This document shows positions 1-7,779 of a DNA stretch of 52,913 nucleotides, in pieces. The DNA is taken from positions 1-52,913 of the forward strand of contig NZ_VOLR01000027.1 in the NCBI RefSeq assembly GCF_007954355.1. The letters are read 5' to 3'. The notes beneath the pieces are model-generated. The model searched no databases. It saw only the letters and a program-made list of their open reading frames with translations, and was not told the DNA's origin. Every line of letters starts with the position of its first letter. The first letter of the stretch is position 1. The translations under genes and the position numbers were made by a program. The DNA is from Colwellia hornerae. Its GTDB lineage: Bacteria; Pseudomonadota; Gammaproteobacteria; Enterobacterales; Alteromonadaceae.

Positions 1-140
1 CCTTAATATTGGCAGAATTACTAAGCCAAAGCTCAGTATCACCAATGACAGAGCAAGAATATCGTGGTATCTATCAAATTATCATTTCAGGTAAAAATCG
101 CCACCTAACATTATTAATGCAACCTTTACTCTGTAAGTAA
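1..140 (+). CDS. Partial CDS, C-terminal tail of an unidentified protein
   Basis: An open frame enters from the left edge (first full codon at 3) and stops at TAA 138-140. It encodes about 45 residues, with AELLSQSSVSPMTEQEY in the middle and NRHLTLLMQPLLCK at the end. The A/G difference from later copies falls on a Leu codon and is silent (TTA/TTG), which fits real coding sequence. I do not recognise the family. It is probably the true end of a gene beginning outside the window, with copies 2 and 3 being duplicated tails. Alternatively each repeat could carry an independent small ORF (ATG at 45, 197 and 349; 31 codons). Confidence 0.4.
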   Translation, partial: LILAELLSQSSVSPMTEQEYRGIYQIIISGKNRHLTLLMQPLLCK

Positions 141-444
141 CACCGCCACATACCTTAATATTGGCAGAATTACTAAGCCAAAGCTCAGTATCACCAATGA
201 CAGAGCAAGAATATCGTGGTATCTATCAAATTATCATTTCAGGTAAAAATCGCCACCTAACATTATTAATGCAACCTTTGCTCTGTAAGTAACACCGCTA
301 CATACCTTAATATTGGCAGAATTACTAAGCCAAAGCTCAGTATCACCAATGACAGAGCAAGAATATCGTGGTATCTATCAAATTATCATTTCAGGTAAAA
401 ATCGCCACCTAACATTATTAATGCAACCTTTGCTCTGTAAGTAA
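1..444. repeat. Three tandem copies of a 152-bp direct repeat
   Basis: Units start at 1, 153 and 305, and the third ends near 444 just after its TAA. The copies are almost identical: base 128 is A in copy 1 and G at the matching place in copies 2 and 3, and the linker reads caccgccacata after copy 1 and caccgctacata after copy 2. There are no spacers, so this is not a CRISPR. Each unit contains the same reading-frame tail ending LLMQPLLCK-stop. Because 152 is not a multiple of 3, the frame changes from copy to copy and each tail keeps its own stop. The array may continue left of the window. Confidence 0.95.
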
Positions 445-447
445 AAG

Positions 448-873
448 CTATTGAAGGTTCTTATTTTCAGGGGCTTTGCTAGCTGCAGTAATTAATTCAA
501 TATCGGTAATTGAAAAAGGTGTTCCCCATTGCTGAATGGTTATCAAGCCCATAACGGCTTTGCCCGTTACTTTGATAACTGCGCCATCTTTTTGGAATTC
601 TTTTTCTAAATTCAACGGTAACCAATGCTTACCTTCTTTAGAAACTAAGCCAAAAAAGCCCCCTTCTAAATTCATATACTTAATTGTCGCAGTAAATGAT
701 ATTTGCTCGGATTCCGCTTTAGCAGACGAATTTTTTTTAGGCATGATCGACACCTCTGAAGCGGTAATTTCCTCGACCTTAGCTGCATCTCTTTTAGTCA
801 CATCTTCAGCCGCTTGCTGGCAGGAAAATAAAAAGCTACAAGTAAAGGCTACACTGACTATTTTTTTAAACAT
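448..873 (-). CDS. Putative lipoprotein, unknown function
   Basis: This 141-residue protein starts at ATG 873. It has a basic N-terminus (MFKK), a hydrophobic stretch and a lipobox-like LFSC with Cys18, so it is probably an exported, lipid-anchored envelope protein. Residues 20-55 are a low-complexity charged/Ser linker. Residues 56-130 form a compact domain with alternating beta-like segments (FTATIKYMNLEGG, GAVIKVTGKAVMG, SITDIELI), reminiscent of small OB-fold periplasmic proteins, but I cannot name the family. It is convergent with the repeat array, whose last copy ends only a few bases from its stop. The next gene on the same strand also encodes a small lipoprotein, but a terminator lies between them, so they are probably separate units. 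Confidence 0.7.
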   Translation of the reverse strand: MFKKIVSVAFTCSFLFSCQQAAEDVTKRDAAKVEEITASEVSIMPKKNSSAKAESEQISFTATIKYMNLEGGFFGLVSKEGKHWLPLNLEKEFQKDGAVIKVTGKAVMGLITIQQWGTPFSITDIELITAASKAPENKNLQ

Positions 874-913
874 ATGACACGCTCATTAGATGATTAATAT
901 GAAGAAGAGTAAA

Positions 914-938
914 CAAAAAAGCAAACCCTAAGGTTTGC
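914..938 (-). terminator. Rho-independent terminator of the 969-1271 gene
   Basis: A perfect 7-bp stem (gcaaacc 921-927 with ggtttgc 932-938) with a 4-base loop is followed on the minus strand by a run of T (A run at 914-920 on the plus strand). It lies 30 bases after the stop of the small lipoprotein gene. Confidence 0.8.
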
Positions 939-968
939 CTTAAAGTAAGCGACTAATAGCTTAATCGC

Positions 969-1271
969 CTACTGCTTAACCTCTTTTTTAAGCGTTTTAA
1001 TTTCTTCGCCAATTTTTTGCTTATTACCACAAATTGCTGGTTGTTTGTCATCACGATAATAGCGAATGTCAATGCAGTCAACTTGATAACGACGCTCTAA
1101 CTCAGTGCGTTTTATAGGTTTGCCTTTAGCGCCGGCTATTTGGCGTTGTAGCGAATGGCACATTTGAATTTGTTCACTCGCGATAGTTATATCTTCGCAA
1201 GCATTTTCAGTGGTCGAACAACCCGTTATTGTCATAAGAGTAAGTGTTGAAAAAAGATAAATATATTTCAT
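969..1271 (-). CDS. Small Cys-rich putative lipoprotein
   Basis: This 100-residue protein starts at ATG 1271. The N-terminus MKYIYLFSTLTLMTITGC is a classical lipoprotein signal with lipobox ITGC and Cys18. The mature part has four further cysteines (near residues 25, 38, 66 and 81) that could form two disulfides in the periplasm, and it ends in a Lys/Glu-rich helix. I do not recognise a family. It is monocistronic as far as can be seen: it is preceded by a 174-base gap holding the RND operon terminator and followed by its own terminator. Expression as a real gene is supported by the signal sequence and the terminator; function is unknown. Confidence 0.65.
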   Translation of the reverse strand: MKYIYLFSTLTLMTITGCSTTENACEDITIASEQIQMCHSLQRQIAGAKGKPIKRTELERRYQVDCIDIRYYRDDKQPAICGNKQKIGEEIKTLKKEVKQ

Positions 1272-1399
1272 TGTAATGAGTTCGCTTCATTTATTTTTAT
1301 TAGCATTAACACCATTATAGCCAGCTATTATTATTAACGATAGCTTTTCTTGACCAGACTAACTGAGTCTAATTTGTCAGTAAATTTAATGAATCGTAT

Positions 1400-1428
1400 A
1401 AAAAAGCCATTACAAAAGTAATGGCTTT
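1400..1428 (-). terminator. Rho-independent terminator of the RND efflux operon
   Basis: An 11-bp perfect stem (aaagccattac 1403-1413 with gtaatggcttt 1418-1428) with an AAAA loop lies 17 bases beyond the permease stop. T-rich sequence follows on the minus strand. The A/T flanks would also allow some termination in the other direction. Confidence 0.85.
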
Positions 1429-1445
1429 GATAAAAATACTATCGA

Positions 1446-4400
1446 TTAGTTAACCGTTAAATCACCTGTGTTTTCAGTAATTAGCGGTTGTTTCTTTTTA
1501 CGCTTAAAGAGCTTTTTCATATCTTCGATAATAAGATATAAGCTTGGGATCAGTACCAGTGTAACTATGGTCGCAAATAAAACCCCAAAAGCTAAAGATA
1601 TCGCCATTGGAATTACGATTTGTGCTTGGGCACTCACCTCAAAGAAGATAATAGGCACTAAGCCAATAAAAGTTGTTATTGACGTTAACATGATAGCTCG
1701 AAAACGTTTAGTGCCAGCATGTATTACCGCATCTTTTAGTCTAACACCTGATTTCCTGGCATTATTAACATAGTCGACCATGACTAATGAGTCATTAACC
1801 ACCACTCCAGACGCCGCTAATATCCCCATAACCGATAGTGCACTTAAGTCCATACCTAAAAGGAAGTGACCAAATACCGAGCCAATAATACCAAAAGGAA
1901 TAACGATCATAATCATCACCGCTTGGGAATAAGACTTCAACGGTATAGCCAGTAAAGAGAAAACAATCAACAGTGAGATAATAAAGTCACGTTTTTGATT
2001 ATCCGCACTTTCCATTTCTTCTTGAATACTGCCAGATACCTCACTTTGAACTTTTGGAAACTTTCTTAATAGTTCAGGAATAAAGTTGTCTCTAATATCA
2101 TTGGCAACTTTGAATGGTTCAACTTGCTCAGCGTCAACACTCGCCCAGACGTTAATGGTTCGATTACCATTTTCACGGCGAATACTAGTCACCCCTTCTT
2201 GTAAGGTAATATTAGCCAGTTCTGACAAAGGTAATTCGGCACCATTTGGCGCTTTAATCATCACATCATCAACATGGCCAACAGAACTTCGTTGTTCAAG
2301 TGGGTAACGGATCATCACTTTCACTTCCTCGCTGTCACGTAAAATGCGTTGCGCTTCTAGACCATAGAAACTGTAACTCACTTGTGAAGCAATTTCAGCT
2401 AAGGTTAACCCTAAACTATAGGCAAGCGGTTTCAATTCAAACTGAACTTCTTTGGCACTCGTTTGGCGACTATCATTAACATCGCCAATACCTTTTAAGG
2501 AATTAAGTTTAGTTTTTAACTCTTTCGATGCGGCGAGCAGTTGTGCATCATCTTTGCTTTCTAATCTAAAGGCAATATCGCCGTCATCTCGGCCAGAGCC
2601 AAATAAGTTATCACCAATGGTAAACGATTTTACCCCAGGATAATTGGGAATAGCGGCACGCCATAAATCAGCCAGTTCGAAAGTATTCATCGGTCGTAAT
2701 TCAGGTATCACTAATTTAACCATCAATTGACCGCTGGTTCTGCTTCGTAAATCAACCTGCATATCAGAGATCATTGACTGGCCATATTGAGCTTCGATCT
2801 TTTTATCTATGGTATTAATTACACCTTGAATATTTAATAAGGTTTGTAAAGTCGCTTTTTCTGAAGCATCGACATTCATTTCAACATTAACACGAGGAAA
2901 ATCATGTGGGATCTTAGGTTGACCAACAAAGCGAACAAAACCACCACTAAACAAGCCCGCACTAATTAACATTAAACTAATAAAAAACATCAATACGCCA
3001 TAACGATAGTCTAGGAATTTCTCTAACGCTGGACGGTAAACGTTCTGAATAAAAAGCTTTAAACCGTCATCAATAATTCCTCGAAGCTTATCTACAGCTT
3101 TAGTAATCCTATCTAAAGGATATTGAATGAACCAAAAGAAGCCATACTCATTCAATTTCTTAAGTTTCGTTATATTAACCTTAGGTTTCATTTTGACCAG
3201 ATGCGCTGGCAGAATAAGTTTTGACTCAATTAAAGAAAAAATCAAACACAAGATAACTACCGTACCGATGGCTTTGCCAAACGCAGCAGAAGGACCTTCA
3301 CCAAATAGAAAAGGCAGAAAAACTGCAATCGTTGTTAATACCCCAAAGGTCGCTGGCATAGCAACACGCTGAATACCACGAATAACATTTTCAGTACTAT
3401 GGCCATGTTGTTCAATTTCGTCATGAGCACTCTCCCCCATAACGATGGCATCATCAACTACAATACCTAACACCAAAATAAAGGCGAACAAGCTAATAAC
3501 ATTAATGGTGACATTAATAAATTCTAATGGCATTAGAAATAAAGTACCAAGGAAGCATACAGGTAAGCCCATCATTACCCAAAAAGCCAAACGAACACGC
3601 AAGAATAGCGCTAACATTAGAAAGACTAATATTGCACCACTTTTCATGTTGTCGATCATCATGGTTAAGCGACCTTCAAGGTAGTAGGTCATATCAACCC
3701 AAGTTTCTAACTTAACGCCTGCTGGCAGAGCTTTTGACTTTTCACCAACATATTTATTAATGACATCGGCAACATCCGTAATACTTTGATTATTAGCTGC
3801 ACCAATAAAAATGCTGACCGAGTTTTCACCATTGAATTTTGAATACTGTAAACCTTCGGTAAAACCATCAATAATAGTCGCCATTTGACCTAATAAGACT
3901 TTAGTACCATCAGCTAAGGTAATAATGGGGATTTGTTCAAATTCATAACCGCGATAAGCTTGGTTCTCAACGCGTAAATTAATGTAGCCATTTTCTGCAC
4001 GTATTTGCCCTGCAGACATATTGCCAGAATAACCACGTACCGCTTGCGCAACATCTCTAAAGCTTAAGCCGTACTCACGTAACTTATCTTTGCTGACCTC
4101 AATTGATATTTCGTAGTCTAAACCACTGTATAATTCTGCAATATTAACCAATGGCAATTGTTGAATTTCATTATGAACTTTTCGTCCTAACTCTTTAAGC
4201 TCACCATTAGTTAAGTCGCCGTATAAGCTGATATACATAACTTCTTGACGAAACTTTTCGCGTTCAACTTTAATGCGTTCCATACCGTCAGGAAAACTTG
4301 AAATAGAATCAATAGCTGATTTAACTTCTTCTAAAACAACTTGTGGATCATAATCAAGATCAACTTCAAACCAACCGTTTGAGAAACTACGGTTTGAATA

Positions 4401-4664
4401 GGTGATCACACGTTTTAGGCCTTGAACTGTTTCCAAAGCTTCTTCAACTTTAATGGTAATACCTTCTTCAACTTCTTGAGGCGCTGCTCCTGGATAAGGT
4501 GCTACATAAGAAATCCAATTAATATTAATTTGTGGAAACATCTGTTTGTTGATGGTGCTAATGGTAAAAAAACCACCCACTAAAATAAATATCATCAACA
4601 AGTTTGCCGCGACACTATTACGGGCGAACCAAGCAATTAAGCCTTTATTGGTATCATCCATCAT
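1446..4664 (-). CDS. RND-family efflux permease (AcrB/MexF superfamily, HAE-1 type)
   Basis: A 1072-residue inner-membrane proton-driven exporter subunit of normal length for the family. TM1 is at about residues 14-35, followed by the pore domain, with a TM2-6 cluster at about 335-480 and the second half repeating the plan. The key paired acidic residues of TM4 are present in the motif GIVVDDAIVMGES (D404-D405). The C-terminus is basic and cytosolic. It starts directly after the stop of the membrane-fusion gene (zero spacing; ATGATG allows a start at 4664 or 4661), so the two are translated from one mRNA and should form a pump with an outer-membrane TolC-type channel encoded elsewhere. The substrate cannot be read from sequence. 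A terminator follows. Confidence 0.93.
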   Translation of the reverse strand: MMDDTNKGLIAWFARNSVAANLLMIFILVGGFFTISTINKQMFPQININWISYVAPYPGAAPQEVEEGITIKVEEALETVQGLKRVITYSNRSFSNGWFEVDLDYDPQVVLEEVKSAIDSISSFPDGMERIKVEREKFRQEVMYISLYGDLTNGELKELGRKVHNEIQQLPLVNIAELYSGLDYEISIEVSKDKLREYGLSFRDVAQAVRGYSGNMSAGQIRAENGYINLRVENQAYRGYEFEQIPIITLADGTKVLLGQMATIIDGFTEGLQYSKFNGENSVSIFIGAANNQSITDVADVINKYVGEKSKALPAGVKLETWVDMTYYLEGRLTMMIDNMKSGAILVFLMLALFLRVRLAFWVMMGLPVCFLGTLFLMPLEFINVTINVISLFAFILVLGIVVDDAIVMGESAHDEIEQHGHSTENVIRGIQRVAMPATFGVLTTIAVFLPFLFGEGPSAAFGKAIGTVVILCLIFSLIESKLILPAHLVKMKPKVNITKLKKLNEYGFFWFIQYPLDRITKAVDKLRGIIDDGLKLFIQNVYRPALEKFLDYRYGVLMFFISLMLISAGLFSGGFVRFVGQPKIPHDFPRVNVEMNVDASEKATLQTLLNIQGVINTIDKKIEAQYGQSMISDMQVDLRSRTSGQLMVKLVIPELRPMNTFELADLWRAAIPNYPGVKSFTIGDNLFGSGRDDGDIAFRLESKDDAQLLAASKELKTKLNSLKGIGDVNDSRQTSAKEVQFELKPLAYSLGLTLAEIASQVSYSFYGLEAQRILRDSEEVKVMIRYPLEQRSSVGHVDDVMIKAPNGAELPLSELANITLQEGVTSIRRENGNRTINVWASVDAEQVEPFKVANDIRDNFIPELLRKFPKVQSEVSGSIQEEMESADNQKRDFIISLLIVFSLLAIPLKSYSQAVMIMIVIPFGIIGSVFGHFLLGMDLSALSVMGILAASGVVVNDSLVMVDYVNNARKSGVRLKDAVIHAGTKRFRAIMLTSITTFIGLVPIIFFEVSAQAQIVIPMAISLAFGVLFATIVTLVLIPSLYLIIEDMKKLFKRKKKQPLITENTGDLTVN

Positions 4665-5864
4665 CTAATCCTTAGTGCTTGCGATTTGTGTTTCAATAGC
4701 ATCTTGATTAGTTACTTCACTTTTACTACCTTGCAAAGCTAATTTCATGCCATCAACGGGGTAATCTAACGCTGAAACAATGAGCTGATCACCTTCATTC
4801 AGACCGTCTGTTACGATAACATTTGAACCTTCTTGACGAGCGATAATGATGTCAGCATAGTGCAATTTTGAATCGGCATCTAAAATGGCAACGCGATTAT
4901 TACTAACAAGGTATCGAGGTAACAAAGCAGCACGATTAAGGCTAATACCAAAAATTTCTGCCGTAACATAAGCGCCAAAACGAATAGGATTGTGTTTATG
5001 TGTATTTTTTTGAGACTTTAAACCATAGGGGTCTATAACTTCAGCCACTAAATAGGTCATACGACTTTTGCTGTCAACAACACCTTCACTGCGGGCAATT
5101 TTTGCTGACCATGTAATATTTTTACCTGCAAATGTTCCAAGCAAGTTAACTTGGGCATTTTCACCTTGAGAAGCTAAAAACTGTAGTTGATCGTCTGCAA
5201 CCGGTAAGCGAACTTCAGCAACTCCTGTTCCTAATAATTTACCCACTTTAGTGCCGGTGCCAACAAAAGATCCTAAGCCAATCAGACGGCTTTCAATCAT
5301 TGCATCATAAGGCGCTCTAATTTCGGTACGCTCTAAGTTACGTTTGGCGCGAAGTACAGAGGCTTGTGCCGATTTAACATTAGCAAGTTCTTGTGCTAGT
5401 TGCGGTTTACGCAAACTCAATTCAGTAGGAGAAGTGTCTGTAATACGTTTCCACTCTTGTTCTGCTACTTGCCCTTGAGCACGCTCTTTTTCTAGCGAAG
5501 CACGTGCCGAGGCCATTGTTGCTTCAGCATCAATTAATGCAGCTTGATAATCATTAGGGTCGACGCGGGCAAGCAATTGATTTTTTGCAACAAAACCACC
5601 ACGTACAAAAACATCTGCCAGTTCAACTACTTCACCACTAATTTGAGCGACGAGTTCGGTTTCATACTTAGGCTGTACGACACCATATGATTTAACCGTT
5701 AAATTCATTGGTGCAACATGAACCTCTTCAACAGCAACGATGGGGGTATTATCAACTTCCGCTTTTTCTTCTGGTGGCGATTTCATGCTTGAAAAGCCAA
5801 AAAACAATAAAATGCCAATGATAAGTATGGCAATGGGTATAATAATTTGTTTTTTACGTGTCAC
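4665..5864 (-). CDS. RND efflux membrane-fusion (periplasmic adaptor) subunit, HlyD/AcrA family
   Basis: 399 residues. One N-terminal membrane segment (about residues 6-26) anchors the protein. Then come a lipoyl/barrel-sandwich half-motif (VVELADVFVRGGFVAKNQLLARVDPNDY), a coiled-coil hairpin at about 115-185 rich in Ala/Glu/Arg, the second lipoyl half (RTEIRAPYDAMIESRLI), a beta-barrel and a membrane-proximal domain. It links the inner-membrane pump to the outer-membrane channel. The start is GTG at 5864, chosen because an AGGAC ribosome site lies 7 bases upstream; no in-frame ATG is better placed. It is first in a two-gene operon with the RND permease. Confidence 0.92.
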   Translation of the reverse strand: MTRKKQIIIPIAILIIGILLFFGFSSMKSPPEEKAEVDNTPIVAVEEVHVAPMNLTVKSYGVVQPKYETELVAQISGEVVELADVFVRGGFVAKNQLLARVDPNDYQAALIDAEATMASARASLEKERAQGQVAEQEWKRITDTSPTELSLRKPQLAQELANVKSAQASVLRAKRNLERTEIRAPYDAMIESRLIGLGSFVGTGTKVGKLLGTGVAEVRLPVADDQLQFLASQGENAQVNLLGTFAGKNITWSAKIARSEGVVDSKSRMTYLVAEVIDPYGLKSQKNTHKHNPIRFGAYVTAEIFGISLNRAALLPRYLVSNNRVAILDADSKLHYADIIIARQEGSNVIVTDGLNEGDQLIVSALDYPVDGMKLALQGSKSEVTNQDAIETQIASTKD

Positions 5865-6363
5865 GGTTATGTCCTCATAAATGTGATCTGAACTAATAAT
5901 TCTTTTAATTGTCTATAGGATAGCTAATTAATACTCTAGACAATCAATTAAGTTGTAAATGCTTGTTACAAGATACGCGCCGAAATAAGAGGCTGGGTAA
6001 AAAAATATAACAAATAGGTAATTTTCACACTAATAACAATGAGTTAAAATGAAATTTTCATTTACAAATAAAAAAACACTACTGTCTTGAAAAAATAGCA
6101 TTATAATTTATTAGTACTTTTAGCCAATATTTATACTTTTATAAACAAAACTACTCTATATGACCAAATAATTAATTACGTACTAACTCTGTAAAAAATA
6201 TCATTTCGTCAACAAGTATTCTGCACGGGTAAACTACGGACATTATATCTAAAGTCTAAAATAGCAATGAGACACACTTTGTTATCAAATATAATCATTA
6301 TCCGCTTGTTTTATTTACCACTGAACGCAACAATAAAATGATTACTTTATTTAAGGAATATAA
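5865..6363. other. Long divergent intergenic region
   Basis: About 500 bases, very AT-rich, between the divergent RND operon and the terB-like gene. It must hold both promoters, but I found no hexamer pair with convincing spacing. A TTGAAA/TATAAT pair near 6090-6110 is only 9 bases apart. No RNA gene, repeat or terminator is evident. A 24-codon ATG frame at 6267-6341 has no coding signature. Confidence 0.6.
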
Positions 6364-6816
6364 ATGCTTACTAAAATCAGTTCGTTTTTTCAAAACTTAG
6401 CCGATGACTTAACCGAAAACACCGCTAAAAAAAATTCTGAAGAGGTAACAATCGAATTAGCCTGTGCGGTACTATTGTGTGAAGTGATGCGCGCTGATGG
6501 GCACTTCGATCAACAAGAGCAAGCTAAGCTGGCGGTATTATTAGTAGAACAGTTTCATTTAGATGAAGAAGAGGTTAAACAAATTATTGATCAGGCCCTT
6601 ATTCAAAGTGAACAAGCGACTGACTTTTTCCGATACACGTCGAAAATAAACAAACATTTCTCCATTGAACAACGAATATCAATTGTTAAACAGTTATGGA
6701 AAATGGCTTATGCCGACGGTGAACTAGCAAGTATTGAAGAACATGTTATTCGCAAAATTGGCGATTTACTTCAGCTACGCCACGCTGAATATATTCAAAC
6801 CAAACCAAGAAAATAA
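6364..6816 (+). CDS. TerB-family (tellurite-resistance-like) protein
   Basis: 150 residues, all-helical and cytosolic. The core (about residues 26-135) matches the TerB/DjlA-N fold: CAVLLCEVMRADGHFDQQE near the start and a second acidic helix-turn AYADGELASIEEHVIRKI near the end, each with the conserved A-D-G-x-(F/L) metal-binding-like loop. TerB-like proteins in gammaproteobacteria are often chromosomal and not tied to tellurite; the exact role is not known. The start at ATG 6364 is supported by AAGGAA eight bases upstream. The next gene is on the same strand 70 bases on and may be cotranscribed. Confidence 0.85.
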   Translation: MLTKISSFFQNLADDLTENTAKKNSEEVTIELACAVLLCEVMRADGHFDQQEQAKLAVLLVEQFHLDEEEVKQIIDQALIQSEQATDFFRYTSKINKHFSIEQRISIVKQLWKMAYADGELASIEEHVIRKIGDLLQLRHAEYIQTKPRK

Positions 6817-6886
6817 CATCATTCATTTTTGATATGCGTTATTATAGTCCTTAAGATTTTCATATTAATTTACTTGGTAAATTCAA

Positions 6887-7717
6887 ATGGCCGACATTGG
6901 CAAATATAATACCCTTTCTGTAGTTGCAGTCACCGAAAAAGGTGCTTATTTAAGTGCTGGAGAATTAGGTGAAGTATTACTACCGAACCGCTTTATTCCT
7001 GAAAACTGTAAAGTAGACGACAAACTCACCGTCTTTATTTATGTTGATTCAGCTGAACGCATTATTGCGACCACTGAAAAACCGTTTGGTCAGGTAGACG
7101 AATTTGTTTCATTGAAAGTAATACAGCTCAATAAAATGGGTGCTTTCCTTGATTGGGGATTACCGAAAGATTTATTGGTACCTTTCAATCAGCAACACAC
7201 GCCGATGGAAGAAGGAAAATATTACTTAGTACGTATTTTTCTTGATACCACCACAGACCGTATTGCAGCATCAAGCAAACTCGATAAATATCTTGATATT
7301 TGGCCTGCTAGCTATCAAAAATGGGACAAAGTTAAGTTGATGATTGGTGGAAAAACCGATCTGGGTTTCAAAGCGATAATTAACGATAAGCACTGGGGCT
7401 TACTTTTTGACAATGAAATTTTTCAACCCTTACGCGTCGGTAAAGTCGTTGACGGTTTTATTAAAAACATCCGTGAAGATGGTCGTATCGACTTATCACT
7501 TTCTCGTTCAGGTGAAGGGAAAGTCAATGACTTTGCCGATAAATTATTGGCGCACATTGCAGAAAATGATGGTTTTAGCCCATTACATGACAAAAGCTCA
7601 CCAGAGCTGATACAACGTATTTTAGGGGTTAGTAAAAAAACCTTTAAAGCAACTGTCGGTAATTTACTAAAGAAAGATAAAATAACCATAGAAAAGTCTG
7701 GTCTTAGGTTAAAATAA
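6887..7717 (+). CDS. cvfB: CvfB/YitL-type S1 RNA-binding protein
   Basis: 276 residues, the usual size of the CvfB family. Three S1-like beta-barrel modules are visible: about 3-65 (NTLSVVAVTEKGAYLSAG), 68-135 (VSLKVIQLNKMGAFLDWGL) and 145-210 (KVKLMIGGKTDLGFKAIIND, then an S1 turn IREDGRIDLSLS). A C-terminal winged-helix at about 225-276 has the pattern ILGVSKKTFKATVGNLLKKDKI. The family binds RNA; in Staphylococcus it affects virulence gene expression, while its role in proteobacteria is not established. The start at ATG 6887 follows a weak RBS. A hairpin follows, between this gene and the convergent TonB receptor gene. Confidence 0.88.
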   Translation: MADIGKYNTLSVVAVTEKGAYLSAGELGEVLLPNRFIPENCKVDDKLTVFIYVDSAERIIATTEKPFGQVDEFVSLKVIQLNKMGAFLDWGLPKDLLVPFNQQHTPMEEGKYYLVRIFLDTTTDRIAASSKLDKYLDIWPASYQKWDKVKLMIGGKTDLGFKAIINDKHWGLLFDNEIFQPLRVGKVVDGFIKNIREDGRIDLSLSRSGEGKVNDFADKLLAHIAENDGFSPLHDKSSPELIQRILGVSKKTFKATVGNLLKKDKITIEKSGLRLK

Positions 7718-7730
7718 GTCGCTAAACATA

Positions 7731-7764
7731 CTTTGTAGATGAAGCCTTACCCTCATCTACAAAG
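7731..7764. terminator. Hairpin between convergent genes, likely bidirectional terminator
   Basis: A perfect 12-bp inverted repeat (ctttgtagatga 7731-7742 with tcatctacaaag 7753-7764) with a 10-base loop sits between the cvfB stop and the stop of the TonB receptor gene. There is no good T tract on either side, so it may be a weak terminator or an RNA-end stabiliser. Confidence 0.6.
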
Positions 7765-7779
7765 CTATTATTCTACCGC

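Noticed and set aside
1-444. CRISPR-like array at the left edge
   Set aside because: The repeats are contiguous 152-bp units with coding content; there are no short repeats with unique spacers.
536-877. 113-codon plus-strand frame
   Set aside because: It lies wholly opposite a lipoprotein gene with a clear signal sequence and lipobox, and has no protein character of its own.
6085-6115. TTGAAA...TATAAT in the terB upstream gap as a promoter
   Set aside because: The hexamers are only 9 bases apart, too close for sigma-70.
6267-6341. 24-codon ATG frame before the terB-like gene
   Set aside because: No RBS, no recognisable peptide, and chance frames of this size are common in AT-rich gaps.
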